Assembly (NCBI RefSeq): GCF_013408655.1
Contig: NZ_JACCBP010000002.1
Span: 682,001 to 746,000 of the forward strand
Length of the DNA: 64,000 nucleotides
Origin: Pigmentiphaga litoralis
GTDB taxonomy: Bacteria > Pseudomonadota > Gammaproteobacteria > Burkholderiales > Burkholderiaceae_B
Direction of reading: 5' to 3'
Shown here: in pieces, positions 52,980 through 61,490 of the stretch
Layout of the letters: the number at the start of each line of letters is the position of its first letter
How positions within the stretch are numbered: the first letter of the stretch is position 1
Notes under the pieces: generated by a model
Told to the model about the DNA's origin: nothing
The model's database searches: none
The model's input: only the letters and a program-made list of their open reading frames with translations
Position numbers and translations under genes: made by a program

Positions 52980-53918
52980 TTGATTACCCCAGCACGAGAT
53001 AGATATGCGAGCCGTTCGGATCGCGGCGCGGCGATTGTCCAGCGACACGATCCGGTGGTGTACGGCCGCCCCGACGATGCCCCTGCGTCGGGACTGGATA
53101 CGACGCAACTGGCGTCGTACGAGCGCGATGGTTTCATCATGCTCAAGAACTTCTTTTCCGCCCAGGAAACCGCGGCGCTGATGCACGAAGTGCAGCGCCT
53201 GACCGTCGACCCCGCCATCCGCCGCCGCGAAGAAGCGATTACCGAACGCGGCAGCGATGCCGTGCGGTCGGTGTTCATGGTGCACAAGCTGAGCAAGGTG
53301 CTGGCGCGCCTGTCGCAAGACATGCGGCTGGTGAATATCGCGCGGCAGATCCTCGGGTCGGACGTGTACATCCACCAGTCGCGCGCGAACATCAAGCCGG
53401 GTTTCAAGGGCAAGGAGTTCTATTGGCATTCGGATTTCGAGACGTGGCATGTGGAAGATGGCATGCCGGCGATGCGGGCGCTGAGTTGTTCGGTGCTGTT
53501 GACGGACAACAATGCGAGCAATGGCCCGCTGATGGTGATGCCCGGTTCGCACAAGCAGTTCGTGTCGTGCGTGGGCGAGACGCCCGAGGAGCATTACAAG
53601 GCGTCGTTGAAGAAGCAGGAGTACGGCGTGCCGGATACGTTGAGCCTGAAGCTGCTGGCGGACCAGGGGGGCGTGGAGACGCTGATGGGGCCGGCCGGGT
53701 CGGTGGTGTTTTTCGATTGCAATACGATGCACGGTTCCAATTCCAACATTTCGCCGTCGCCACGATCCAACGTGTTCATGGTCTACAACTCGGTGGACAA
53801 CGCGTTGGGGTCCCCGAAGTTCGGGCTGACTCCACGGCCTGAGTTCATCGCCACGCGCGAGAGCTTTGCGGCGATCAAGCCGGTGGAGCCTGGGTATTTG
53901 CGGGCGGTGGGGAAGTAA
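52980..53918 (+). CDS. ectD: Ectoine 5-hydroxylase EctD
   Basis: A 312-residue Fe(II)/2-oxoglutarate dioxygenase hydroxylating ectoine to 5-hydroxyectoine. It has the EctD signature FYWHSDFETWHVEDGMP (His and Asp iron ligands), IHQSRANIKPGFKGKEF just before it, and the distal His in NTMHGSNSNISPSPRSN. The start is a TTG at 52980 with GGAG upstream; the first in-frame ATG is about 54 residues in and would remove conserved sequence. It is the last gene of marR-ectABCD, 33 bases after ectC. No specialised aspartokinase (ask) gene follows. Confidence 0.95.
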   Translation: MITPARDRYASRSDRGAAIVQRHDPVVYGRPDDAPASGLDTTQLASYERDGFIMLKNFFSAQETAALMHEVQRLTVDPAIRRREEAITERGSDAVRSVFMVHKLSKVLARLSQDMRLVNIARQILGSDVYIHQSRANIKPGFKGKEFYWHSDFETWHVEDGMPAMRALSCSVLLTDNNASNGPLMVMPGSHKQFVSCVGETPEEHYKASLKKQEYGVPDTLSLKLLADQGGVETLMGPAGSVVFFDCNTMHGSNSNISPSPRSNVFMVYNSVDNALGSPKFGLTPRPEFIATRESFAAIKPVEPGYLRAVGK

Positions 53919-53931
53919 GGGATTCTTGATC

Positions 53932-54050
53932 GCCGTCGCTTTGGGTTCTTGCGGCCGGCTTCTTGGGTCTGTCGTTGATGTCGAGTTCTAGCGGCGGGGT
54001 TCTTGGTGCTGCCGTGGTTATCGAGTTCTTGCGCGGCCGCCGCGGGGGCT
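53932..54050 (+). repeat. Three imperfect ~40-base tandem units downstream of ectD
   Basis: Units at 53932-53970, 53971-54010 and 54011-54050 share a pattern of the form GYCGTNGNTNTCGAGTTCTTGCGG followed by a GC-rich half. They start just past the ectD stop. The ATG-lacking frames make a protein unlikely. Confidence 0.6.
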
Positions 54051-54130
54051 CGCGTTGGAAGGCCGAGCTCGCTGGGTCCCGGCCTACGCCGGGCCTGGGC
54101 TTAGCAAAGCCTCCCAACGCGAGCCCCCGC
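54042..54130. repeat. Long stem-loop repeat element A (REP/BIME-like)
   Basis: Two 17-base perfect arms (54042-54058 and 54114-54130; arm GCGGGGGCTCGCGTTGG) enclose a 35-base core (54061-54095) containing a CCCGGC/GCCGGG hairpin. The core is repeated in reverse orientation in element B. Confidence 0.8.
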
Positions 54131-54317
54131 GCCGGCCTTTGTGCGTCTTGCATTCGCGTGCCGCGCGGTGTCTTGGTGCGAGCATCGGGTATGTGGTGAG
54201 ATGCTTGATGCCATGCTGCGCCCGTGGCATCCAGATGCCGCCACGTAATATCCCCCCTCCACCCCACCTACAGTGCGGATCCCTCCATGCATGCCACCTT
54301 GTTCGTGCGAACAGGGA

Positions 54318-54414
54318 CGGAGCGGACAGTCCCCTGGGGAGGTACTTGCAATGCAAGGCCCGGCGTAGGCCGGGACTTCGCGAGCTCGGCCTTCCCAGGG
54401 GACTGTCCGCTCCG
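54318..54414. repeat. Long stem-loop repeat element B, related to A
   Basis: Two 21-base perfect arms (54318-54338 and 54394-54414) enclose a 35-base core (54357-54391) that matches the reverse complement of element A's core at 32 of 35 bases, the differences being three adjacent bases. The arms of A and B are unrelated to each other. Confidence 0.82.
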
Positions 54415-54506
54415 GCCGGGCTCCAAGCACCAAACTCTTCCAATCCCAAACCGAACCCCAATAAGTTATAAACCCCGTCTCACACAGCACTTTTGGACCC
54501 CCCCTT

Positions 54507-54881
54507 ATGCAACGCGTCATGCTTCGCGCCAAGATCCACCGTGTCGCGGTGACCCAGGCGGATTTGAATTACGAAGGTTCCTGCGGTATCGACGAAGACT
54601 TCCTCGACGCCGCCGACATGAAAGAGTACGAACGGATCGAGCTCTACAACATCAACAACGGCGAGCGCTTCTCCACCTACGTCATCAAAGGCAAGCGCGG
54701 GTCCGGCGAAATATCGTTGAATGGCGCGGCGGCACGGCGGGCGCAGATCGGGGATCTGATGATCATCTGCACCTACGGCCCGATGAACGAAGAAGAGGCC
54801 CATGCCCACAAGCCGAAGGTGATCCTGGTCGACGAAAACAATCGCATCAAGGAAATCATCGAGAAAAACTCGAACGGCTGA
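54507..54881 (+). CDS. panD: Aspartate 1-decarboxylase
   Basis: A 124-residue pyruvoyl-dependent enzyme making beta-alanine for pantothenate and CoA. It has the self-cleavage site Gly-Ser in [19 protein letters not shown], the catalytic Tyr in [37 protein letters not shown] region, and typical length. No Shine-Dalgarno is obvious before the ATG. TATAAA (54467-54472) upstream could be a -10. It follows the repeat-rich gap and is probably its own unit with the LysE gene. Confidence 0.95.
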   Translation: MQRVMLRAKIHRVAVTQADLNYEGSCGIDEDFLDAADMKEYERIELYNINNGERFSTYVIKGKRGSGEISLNGAAARRAQIGDLMIICTYGPMNEEEAHAHKPKVILVDENNRIKEIIEKNSNG

Positions 54882-54917
54882 TTGTTCCTGACCGCCGCCA
54901 ACCGCCGCTGATCGGCC

Positions 54918-55544
54918 ATGTTGCCCAACCTCCTTCTCTTCCTGGCGGCCTCGCTGGCCGTCACGATCGCGCCGGGGCCTGACAACGTGCAGGTGCTGGC
55001 GCGGGCCATGAGCCAGGGCAGGGCGGCGGGGGTGGCGGCGGCGTTGGGGTTTGCGTCCGGATGCGTCTTTCATACGACGCTGGCCGTGGTGGGCATCGCC
55101 GCGGTATTGCGCGCGTCGCCCATGGCGTTCGACGCTATCAAGCTGGCCGGCGCCGCTTACCTGATGTGGCTGGGCGTGCAGGCGCTGCGCAGCCGCGGCG
55201 GGCTGTCGGTAGGCGGGCCGGGTGGGTCGGGCGCGCCCGTGTCGCGGTGGCGCATTTTTCGCCAGAGCGTCCTGGCGAACATGATGAACCCCAAGGTCAC
55301 CCTGTTTTTTCTGGTCTTCCTGCCCCAGTTCGTGAACCCGTGGCTGGGGCATCCCGACGGCCAGATGGCGATCCTGGGCGCGGTGTTTGCCGTCCAGACG
55401 GCCGTGGTGTTCGGCGCGATCGCGTGGGGCGCGGGCTATGTGGGCGAGTGGCTGCAGCGCCGGCCCGGCGCCGCCGTGTGGCTGGATCGCCTGGCCGGGG
55501 TGGTATTCCTGTTGCTGGCGCTGCGGATCGTGTGGTCGTCTTGA
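54918..55544 (+). CDS. LysE/RhtB-family amino-acid exporter
   Basis: A 208-residue inner-membrane protein with about six hydrophobic helices and family motifs: APGPDNVQVLARAMSQGRAAGVAAALGFASGC near the N-terminus, LAGAAYLMWLGVQALR and FRQSVLANMMNPKVTLFFLVFLPQF. It should export an amino acid; the substrate is unknown. It lies 36 bases after panD on the same strand. The next gene is convergent. Confidence 0.9.
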   Translation: MLPNLLLFLAASLAVTIAPGPDNVQVLARAMSQGRAAGVAAALGFASGCVFHTTLAVVGIAAVLRASPMAFDAIKLAGAAYLMWLGVQALRSRGGLSVGGPGGSGAPVSRWRIFRQSVLANMMNPKVTLFFLVFLPQFVNPWLGHPDGQMAILGAVFAVQTAVVFGAIAWGAGYVGEWLQRRPGAAVWLDRLAGVVFLLLALRIVWSS

Positions 55545-55637
55545 TGGATGGCGGGGAATGATCCTGACAGGACGGCGCATCGGCTGGCATCAGCACCAGG
55601 CGCGTCCTGCCGCCTGGCCGCCTTCCCGACTTGACCG

Positions 55638-56765
55638 CTATTCCTTTCGATACCAGTCCTGCAACGCCGTCTCCACCGTCGGATAGGCCAATTTCACTCG
55701 TAACTCGTTGACCAGTCGCCCGTTCATCAACCGGCGCGACTCGTTCATGAAGGACCACATGGCCGGGCTGACCGCGGCCTTGACCTCGTCGGCCGACTGC
55801 CGGGGGGGACGGGGCAGGCCGGCGGCATCCGCCACCGCATCGAAATAATCCCCCATCGACAATTCCTGGCCGTCCGCCGCGTGCACGACGCGTTGCGACT
55901 TGCCGCGCCACAGGGCCGCGATCACGCAGCGGGCCAGGTCGTGGATCTCGATGTGATTGGTAAAGACGTCTTCCGATGGATGCAGCCGGGGCATCGCGCG
56001 TTGCAGGCGTTCCAGCGGCAGGCGGTCCGGCCCGTAGATGCCCGGGATCCGCAGAATCGTGCTGCGCCAGGGGGCGACGTCGGCCTGACATCCGCGCGCC
56101 AGCCGGGCCCGGTCCGGTCCCAGGGCGCGCCACGTTGTTTCGGCGCTGACCCGCCGGCGGGCGCGGTCGGTTTGCGGACGGGCAGGGCGCGTCTCGTCGA
56201 TCCGTGCGCCCCCGACATTGCCGTACACGCCCGACGTGCTGGCGTACACCAGACGCTGCGCGGGCCGGCCCCCCAGGTGTTGCTGCGACGCCCATTGCCG
56301 CGGCGCCCCCGGCCGCCGCGCACCGGTCCAGGCGGGTTTGGCTACAATCAGGGCGTGTTGCAGGTGGCGCTGTCCGCTGCAAGGCTGTGAAGACCGGCTC
56401 ATGCTGGCGCGCAGCCGGGCCGCAGGCCGACGCAGCACCGTGGCCAATCCGGCCGACCGGGTATCCTCGGGCCCCTGCGAAGGCGGCGGCGCCAGCATCA
56501 GGGTCCAGTCGGCCAACCCGCGCAGTCGTGCCAGGCTGCGTGGTTGATCCAGGTCCCCCACCAGCGGAACCACACCGGCGCGCCGCAAGTCGCCGGCGCG
56601 TTCCGGATGCGAGGTCAAGGCGAATACCCGCAGGCGCCCGGCCAGTTGCGCCAGCACATGCATGCCGGTGTCGCCACAGCCGACGATCAGCAGGCGCGGC
56701 TTTCCGAGGCGGGCTGGACGTGGGGAAAAAACGTGCGTTCCGGCTGAAGTCGGTCCGGGTTTCAT
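55638..56765 (-). CDS. NAD-dependent epimerase/dehydratase-like protein with internal insertions
   Basis: A 375-residue extended-SDR/YeeZ-like protein: Rossmann motif LLIVGCGDTGMHVLAQLAG (GxGxxG variant), VPLVGDLDQP, ARLRGLADWTLMLAPPP, YASTSGVYGNVGGARIDET (with SDR Tyr-type region) and ILRIPGIYGPDRLPLERL. Relatives are about 290-300 residues; here roughly 50 Arg/Pro/Gln-rich residues (about 112-165, bases 56270-56432) sit before the YASTSG strand and a shorter extra segment follows near residue 210. These look like expansions or a past frameshift pair, so activity is uncertain. The ATG at 56765 is chosen; it is divergent from the flavoprotein gene. Confidence 0.75.
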   Translation of the reverse strand: MKPGPTSAGTHVFSPRPARLGKPRLLIVGCGDTGMHVLAQLAGRLRVFALTSHPERAGDLRRAGVVPLVGDLDQPRSLARLRGLADWTLMLAPPPSQGPEDTRSAGLATVLRRPAARLRASMSRSSQPCSGQRHLQHALIVAKPAWTGARRPGAPRQWASQQHLGGRPAQRLVYASTSGVYGNVGGARIDETRPARPQTDRARRRVSAETTWRALGPDRARLARGCQADVAPWRSTILRIPGIYGPDRLPLERLQRAMPRLHPSEDVFTNHIEIHDLARCVIAALWRGKSQRVVHAADGQELSMGDYFDAVADAAGLPRPPRQSADEVKAAVSPAMWSFMNESRRLMNGRLVNELRVKLAYPTVETALQDWYRKE

Positions 56766-56792
56766 AGAACTTCCATTTTTAGGATCCAGGTG

Positions 56793-57839
56793 ATGAGTCA
56801 TCAGGTCACCGTACTGCCGAGCGGCCATCAATTCGCAGTCGAAGCCGGCCAGACCGTGCTCGACGCGGCCCTCCAGGCAGGCGTCATGTTGCCCTATAGC
56901 TGTAAGAATGGCGCTTGCTCATCGTGCAAGGGCAAGATTACTGCAGGCGAGGTTGAGCTCGGCCCGCACCAGTCCGCGTCGCTGACGCCGGACGAGATCG
57001 CGCGCGGCATGTCGCTGTTCTGTGTGGCCAAGCCCCAGACCGACCTGACGATCGAGATCCGCGAAGTGCAGGGCATCGGCGACATCCCGATCAAGAAGCT
57101 GCCGTGCCGCGTCCAGAGCATCGAGAAGGTGGCGCCCGACGTCGTCATCCTGAAGTTGCAACTGCCTGCGACCGAAAAGCTGCGCTTCAACGCCGGCCAG
57201 TACATCGAAGTCATTCTGAAAGATGGCCGCCGCCGCAGCTATTCGCTGGCCAGCGCGCCGCACGAAGAAGGCGCGCTTGAACTGCACGTGCGGCATCTGC
57301 CCGGCGGCGCGTTCACCGACCACGTGTTCGGCGCGGGCGCCACGCAAATGAAAGAGCGCGAAATCATGCGCTTCGAAGGCCCGTTCGGGTCCTTCTTCCT
57401 GCGTGAAGATTCCGACAAGCCCATCGTCATGGTCGCCAGCGGCACCGGCTTTGCTCCCATTCGCGCCATGGTCGAGCACATCAAGGCCAAGGGCATCACC
57501 CGCCCGGTCACCCTGTATTGGGGCGGCCGCCGTCCGCACGACCTGTATTCCGACGCCATGGCCAAGGGCTGGGCGCAGGAACTGCCCAACTTCACCTACG
57601 TGCCGGTAATTTCGAACGCGCTGCCCGACGACAACTGGACCGGCCGCACGGGCTTCGTGCACCGCGCCGTGCTGGAAGACTTCAAGGACCTGTCGGGCTA
57701 CCAGGTGTATGCCTGCGGCGCACCGATCGTGGTCGAGTCGGCCGGGCGTGATTTCGGCGCCGAAGCCGGTCTGCCGTTCGATGAGTTTTATGCGGATTCG
57801 TTTACCTCTGAAGCAGACATTGCAGCAAACACGGTGTAA
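56793..57839 (+). CDS. 2Fe-2S flavoprotein reductase (CDP-6-deoxy-delta-3,4-glucoseen reductase-like)
   Basis: A 348-residue protein: N-terminal plant-type 2Fe-2S ferredoxin domain with Cys ligands in SCKNGACSSCKG and SLFCVAKP, then an FAD domain (RRRSYSLASAP) and an NAD(P) domain (IVMVASGTGFAPIRAM, YWGGRRPHDLY, VYACGAP). Usually annotated as the AscD/RfbI-type reductase, but in this genomic context a general electron-transfer role is likelier because no CDP-sugar genes adjoin. The ATG at 56793 is preferred over a GTG 3 bases earlier. The next gene, argD, is 70 bases downstream on the same strand. Confidence 0.88.
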   Translation: MSHQVTVLPSGHQFAVEAGQTVLDAALQAGVMLPYSCKNGACSSCKGKITAGEVELGPHQSASLTPDEIARGMSLFCVAKPQTDLTIEIREVQGIGDIPIKKLPCRVQSIEKVAPDVVILKLQLPATEKLRFNAGQYIEVILKDGRRRSYSLASAPHEEGALELHVRHLPGGAFTDHVFGAGATQMKEREIMRFEGPFGSFFLREDSDKPIVMVASGTGFAPIRAMVEHIKAKGITRPVTLYWGGRRPHDLYSDAMAKGWAQELPNFTYVPVISNALPDDNWTGRTGFVHRAVLEDFKDLSGYQVYACGAPIVVESAGRDFGAEAGLPFDEFYADSFTSEADIAANTV

Positions 57840-57909
57840 GGTTTCCTACCCGACCCAGTCGGTTCTTGTTGTGTTTTTTGCCCGTCCGGGCACCTTAGGA
57901 GTTTGAGTC

Positions 57910-59100
57910 ATGGAATTCGGCCAGTTCAACGTCAACGCCCTCATGGAGATCACGCAGCGCCCGGAAATCGTGTTCGTCCGAGGGCAGGGGTCGTGGCTCG
58001 AAGACCATGCGGGCAAGCGCTATCTCGACTTCATCCAGGGCTGGGCCGTCAACACCCTGGGCCACTGCCCGCCGGAAATCATTGCCGCGCTGGACAAGCA
58101 GGCGCGCACGCTGATCAACCCGTCGCCCGCCTTCTACAACCAGCCCATGGTGGAACTGGCCGAACGCCTGACCAGTGCATCGTGTTTCGACCGCGTGTTC
58201 TTTGCGAACAGCGGCGCCGAAGCCAACGAAGGCGCGATCAAGCTCGCGCGCAAGTGGGGCCAGGTCAACAAGAACGGCGCATTCAAGATCATTACGTTCG
58301 ACCACAGCTTCCACGGCCGCACCTTGACGACCATGTCGGCGTCGGGCAAGCCGGGCTGGAGCACCATCTTCGCGCCCCAGGTCGAAGGTTTCCCCAAGGC
58401 CGACCTGAACGACATCGCGTCGGTCGAAGCCCTGGTCGATGACCAGACGGTCGCCATCATGCTCGAACCCGTCCAGGGCGAAGGCGGCGTGATTCCTGCC
58501 ACCCAGGAATTCATGCAGGGCCTGCGCCAGCTGGCCGACAAGCACAAGCTGCTGCTGATCGTCGACGAAGTCCAGACCGGCATGGGCCGCACCGGATCGC
58601 TGTTCGCCTATCAGCAGTTCGGCATCACCCCCGACATCATGACGCTCGCCAAGGGCATCGGCGGCGGCGCGCCGCTTGCGGCACTCCTGGCGCGCCAGGA
58701 CGTGTGCGTATTCAAGCATGGCGATCAGGGCGGCACCTACAACGGCAACCCGCTCATGACCGCCGTCGGCATCGCGGTGTTCGACGCGGTGACGGCGCCG
58801 GGCTTCCTGGAAGGCGTCAACGCGCGCGGCAAGCAGCTGTCGGACGGCCTGTTGCAGCTGTCCGAAAAGTACGGCATGAAGGGCGAGCGCGGCATGGGCC
58901 TGCTTCGCGCCCTGAAGCTCGGCACCGACCATGGCCCCGCCATCGTCGAAGCCGCGCGTGACCAGAACCCCGAAGGCCTGCTGCTCAACGCCCCCCGCCC
59001 GAACCTGCTGCGTTTCATGCCCGCGCTGAACGTCAGCGCCGAGGACATGGACAGCATGCTGAAGCAGCTGGATGTGCTGGTGGAGCGGATCTGCAAGTAA
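57910..59100 (+). CDS. argD: Acetylornithine transaminase
   Basis: A 396-residue class III PLP aminotransferase converting N-acetylglutamate semialdehyde to N-acetylornithine in arginine synthesis (possibly also N-succinyl-diaminopimelate). Evidence: NTLGHCPPEIIAAL, FANSGAEANEGAIKLARKWG, DEVQTGMGRTGSLFAYQQFGITPDIMTLAKGIGGG with the Schiff-base Lys in LAKGIGGG, and GDQGGTYNGNPL. AGGAG lies 8 bases before the ATG. A strong terminator follows the stop codon. Confidence 0.92.
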   Translation: MEFGQFNVNALMEITQRPEIVFVRGQGSWLEDHAGKRYLDFIQGWAVNTLGHCPPEIIAALDKQARTLINPSPAFYNQPMVELAERLTSASCFDRVFFANSGAEANEGAIKLARKWGQVNKNGAFKIITFDHSFHGRTLTTMSASGKPGWSTIFAPQVEGFPKADLNDIASVEALVDDQTVAIMLEPVQGEGGVIPATQEFMQGLRQLADKHKLLLIVDEVQTGMGRTGSLFAYQQFGITPDIMTLAKGIGGGAPLAALLARQDVCVFKHGDQGGTYNGNPLMTAVGIAVFDAVTAPGFLEGVNARGKQLSDGLLQLSEKYGMKGERGMGLLRALKLGTDHGPAIVEAARDQNPEGLLLNAPRPNLLRFMPALNVSAEDMDSMLKQLDVLVERICK

Positions 59101-59121
59101 GCTGCTCTGGGTGAAAAAGGA

Positions 59122-59149
59122 AACGCGTCCTGAGGGACGCGTTTTTTTT
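59122..59149 (+). terminator. Rho-independent terminator after argD
   Basis: A 9-base stem (AACGCGTCC / GGACGCGTT) with a 4-base loop runs into eight T residues, 21 bases after the argD stop. Confidence 0.92.
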
Positions 59150-59256
59150 GCCTTCGGATCGTGCTGGCCCACGAGAGCAACGCGATGTTTGTCGCCGCAT
59201 CGTGGGTGGATAGGGATGTCCTGGTGCCCCCTGATCGCGCGAATCCCCAGCTTCCC

Positions 59257-59688
59257 TCATTCGGCCTTTGCTACCGGCTGGCCGAGCATGGCCGATGCGG
59301 GTGGAGCGGGGACGAGGACGAAGGCGTCGCCTTCGGGCTTTGACACATAGCCGCTACCTGCCAGGATCGCGTCGAGTGCGGCCTGGGGGGCGTGCTGCCC
59401 TTTAAGTCCGGGGCTGGTCAGGCCATTGAGCTTGGCAGCATCGAAAGACACGCGAACCCCTGCTTGCTGCGAAAACGCCTGCAGCACCTGTGGCAGGGTG
59501 CCCGACGGGATGTTGTAGCTGCGGCTTTCGGCGGCGGCCACCCGAGCTGCCGGAGCGGGGGTGACGGTGTCGGCCAGCGCGGTGGTGGTCCAGGCCGTGG
59601 CGGCCAGGGCGACCGACAGGGCCAAGGCGGGGAAGGCACGGCGAAGGGTCGGGCGCGCCAGCGTGGAGTGATTGACGAGGGTGTTCAT
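59257..59688 (-). CDS. Orphan STN-domain (secretin/TonB N-terminal) exported protein
   Basis: A 143-residue protein with a signal peptide (ALALSVALAATAWTTTALA, cleavage after ADA/ALA) and an STN domain (YNIPSGTLPQVLQAFSQQAGVRVSFDAAKLNGLTSPGLKGQHAPQAALDAILAGSGY), the periplasmic signalling domain normally found at the N-terminus of FpvA-type TonB receptors and secretins. Here it stands alone with no beta-barrel and no FecR or sigma factor gene next to it. GGGAGA lies before the ATG at 59688. Function unknown; perhaps a decoy or partner in iron-uptake signalling. Confidence 0.82.
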   Translation of the reverse strand: MNTLVNHSTLARPTLRRAFPALALSVALAATAWTTTALADTVTPAPAARVAAAESRSYNIPSGTLPQVLQAFSQQAGVRVSFDAAKLNGLTSPGLKGQHAPQAALDAILAGSGYVSKPEGDAFVLVPAPPASAMLGQPVAKAE

Positions 59689-59922
59689 GAGCGTCTCCCA
59701 GCAAAAGTTGCCCCGTGACAGCCGGGGTCTATGCTGAAAAAAGTAGCACGGCCGTGGCCGGCACACCGTCTGCAATTGCCATCTGTTACCGCGGGCAAGC
59801 TGCCAGGCGCGGCAGACTGCAGCCTGTCATTGTCGGGCCGTGCAATGCGGACGGGCCGCGGGCGTGGGTGTCACACCTCGCCTCCTACGGCGTGGCAGGT
59901 GTCCCGTCAACGTCTATGCCCC
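59689..59922. other. Intergenic region with no gene
   Basis: The 234 bases between the STN gene and livF encode no plausible protein. It contains a diverged copy of the livF 3' end (see 59884-59952). Confidence 0.5.
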
Positions 59923-59952
59923 CTACGGCGCGACAGGTGTTCCGTCCACATC
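59884..59952. repeat. Imperfect direct repeat covering the livF 3' end
   Basis: A 31-base segment at 59884-59914 matches 59922-59952 at 26 of 31 bases with a 38-base period. The second copy is the last codons of livF (minus strand), so the first is a decayed partial duplication just past its stop codon. Confidence 0.7.
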
Positions 59953-60714
59953 CTCACCCAGATACGCTGCGCGCACCTTGGGATCATCCAGCATCCCCTT
60001 GGCGTCGCCGGCCATCGTGATCACGCCGGACTCCATCACGTAACCGCGATCCGCCGCCATCAGCGCAAGCCGGGCATTTTGCTCGACCAGCAGCATCGTG
60101 ACGCCTTCTGCGGCGATCTCGCGGATAACTTCAAAGATCTTGTCGACCATGATGGGCGCCAAACCCATTGACGGTTCGTCCAGCAGCAACAGCTTGGGCT
60201 GGCTCATCATGGCGCGGGCCATCGCCAGCATCTGCTGTTCGCCGCCCGACATCGTGCCTGCCAGCTGGGTGGCGCGTTCCTTCAGGCGCGGGAACAGCGT
60301 GAACATGCGGTCGACATCGCGCGTGATCTGCGCCTTGTCGTTGCGCAGATAGGCGCCCATCTGCAAGTTCTCGATGATCGTCATGCGCGCGAACACGCCG
60401 CGGCCTTCAGGGATCATTACCAGCCCATCGGCCACGCGCTGGTCGGTGCGTCGGCCTTTCAGCGGCGAGCCAAAATAGGTGATCTCGCCGCGCAAGGGTG
60501 TCAACGAACCGGCAATGGCATTGAGCGTGGTGGTCTTGCCGGCGCCATTGGCGCCGATCAGCGTGACCAGCTCGCCCTTGCGGATCTGCAGGTCGATGCC
60601 TTTGACAGCCTGGATGCCACCATAGGCAACCTGCAGGCCAGCGATGTCCAGGACGAGATCCGGGGTGGTGGCCGGGGTGGTATTTGACGCCAGGTCTGAA
60701 GCGATATCCTTCAC
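59923..60714 (-). CDS. livF: Branched-chain amino acid ABC transporter ATP-binding protein LivF
   Basis: A 263-residue ABC ATPase: Walker A GANGAGKTT, Q-loop region GLVMIPEGRGVFARMTIIENL (LivF-type), signature LAGTMSGGEQQMLAMARAMM, Walker B LLLLDEPSMGLAP. It pairs with LivG on the inner face of the membrane. The start is a GTG at 60714 that overlaps the livG stop (GTGA); residues before the ATP domain (about 20) are variable. Confidence 0.92.
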   Translation of the reverse strand: MKDIASDLASNTTPATTPDLVLDIAGLQVAYGGIQAVKGIDLQIRKGELVTLIGANGAGKTTTLNAIAGSLTPLRGEITYFGSPLKGRRTDQRVADGLVMIPEGRGVFARMTIIENLQMGAYLRNDKAQITRDVDRMFTLFPRLKERATQLAGTMSGGEQQMLAMARAMMSQPKLLLLDEPSMGLAPIMVDKIFEVIREIAAEGVTMLLVEQNARLALMAADRGYVMESGVITMAGDAKGMLDDPKVRAAYLGEDVDGTPVAP

Positions 60715-61490
60715 GGCGTCCCCTGTTGGCCGGTGCCCAGATAGGCAGTAATGACAGCAGGATCGCTTTGCACCTGCGCCGGGGTGCCTTCGGCGATCCG
60801 CTTGCCGTAGTCCAGCACCGTCACGCGATTGCACAGTCCCATCACCAGCTTCACGTCGTGTTCGATCAGCAAAATGGTGCGGCCGTCGCTGCGGATGTGG
60901 TCCAGCAGGTCGCGCAGGCCGACCTTTTCGGTTGCGTTCATGCCGGCGGCGGGTTCGTCCAGCGCCAGCAGTTTGGGATCGGTGGCCAGGGCGCGCGCGA
61001 TTTCCAGCCGGCGCTGGTCGCCATAGGACAGGGTCCGGGCACGGAAGTCGGCGTAATGCGCGATTTTGACGTATTCCAGCAGTTCCATGGCCCGTTCACG
61101 GATGGCGGCTTCTTCACGCCGCACCCCGGGGGTACGCAGGATCGCGCCCCACAACCCGGCACGGGTGCGAACGTGGCGGCCGACCATCACGTTTTCCAGG
61201 GCGGTCATGTCGCCAAACAGACGAATGTTCTGGAAGGTCCGGGCGATGCCCGCCTGGGCGACTTCGTGCACGGCGGATGGCGTGTACGGCTGGCCGCCCA
61301 GCTCGAAGCTACCGGAATCGGCCTGGTATAGCCCGGTAATCACATTGAAGAAAGTCGTCTTGCCGGCGCCGTTGGGTCCGATCAGGCCGTAGATCTGGCC
61401 TTGCTGGATTTCCATGCCCACGTCCGACAAGGCCTGCAGGCCGCCAAACCGCTTGTTGATGTTGGCGACTCTGAGCAAAGGCGCGCTCAT
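60711..61490 (-). CDS. livG: Branched-chain amino acid ABC transporter ATP-binding protein LivG
   Basis: A 259-residue ABC ATPase with Walker A GPNGAGKTTFFNVITGLYQ, the LivG-type insert GIARTFQNIRLFGDMTALENVMVG, signature TLSYGDQRRLEIARAL and Walker B LLALDEPAAGMN followed by a long C-terminal IEHDVKLVMGLCNRV. The ATG at 61490 overlaps the livM stop. Confidence 0.94.
   Translation of the reverse strand: MSAPLLRVANINKRFGGLQALSDVGMEIQQGQIYGLIGPNGAGKTTFFNVITGLYQADSGSFELGGQPYTPSAVHEVAQAGIARTFQNIRLFGDMTALENVMVGRHVRTRAGLWGAILRTPGVRREEAAIRERAMELLEYVKIAHYADFRARTLSYGDQRRLEIARALATDPKLLALDEPAAGMNATEKVGLRDLLDHIRSDGRTILLIEHDVKLVMGLCNRVTVLDYGKRIAEGTPAQVQSDPAVITAYLGTGQQGTP

Noticed and set aside
54055..54471. 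Short open frames through the repeat elements
   Set aside because: They read through palindromes and tandem repeats and encode Arg/Pro/Ser-rich peptides on both strands, the mark of inverted repeats rather than genes.
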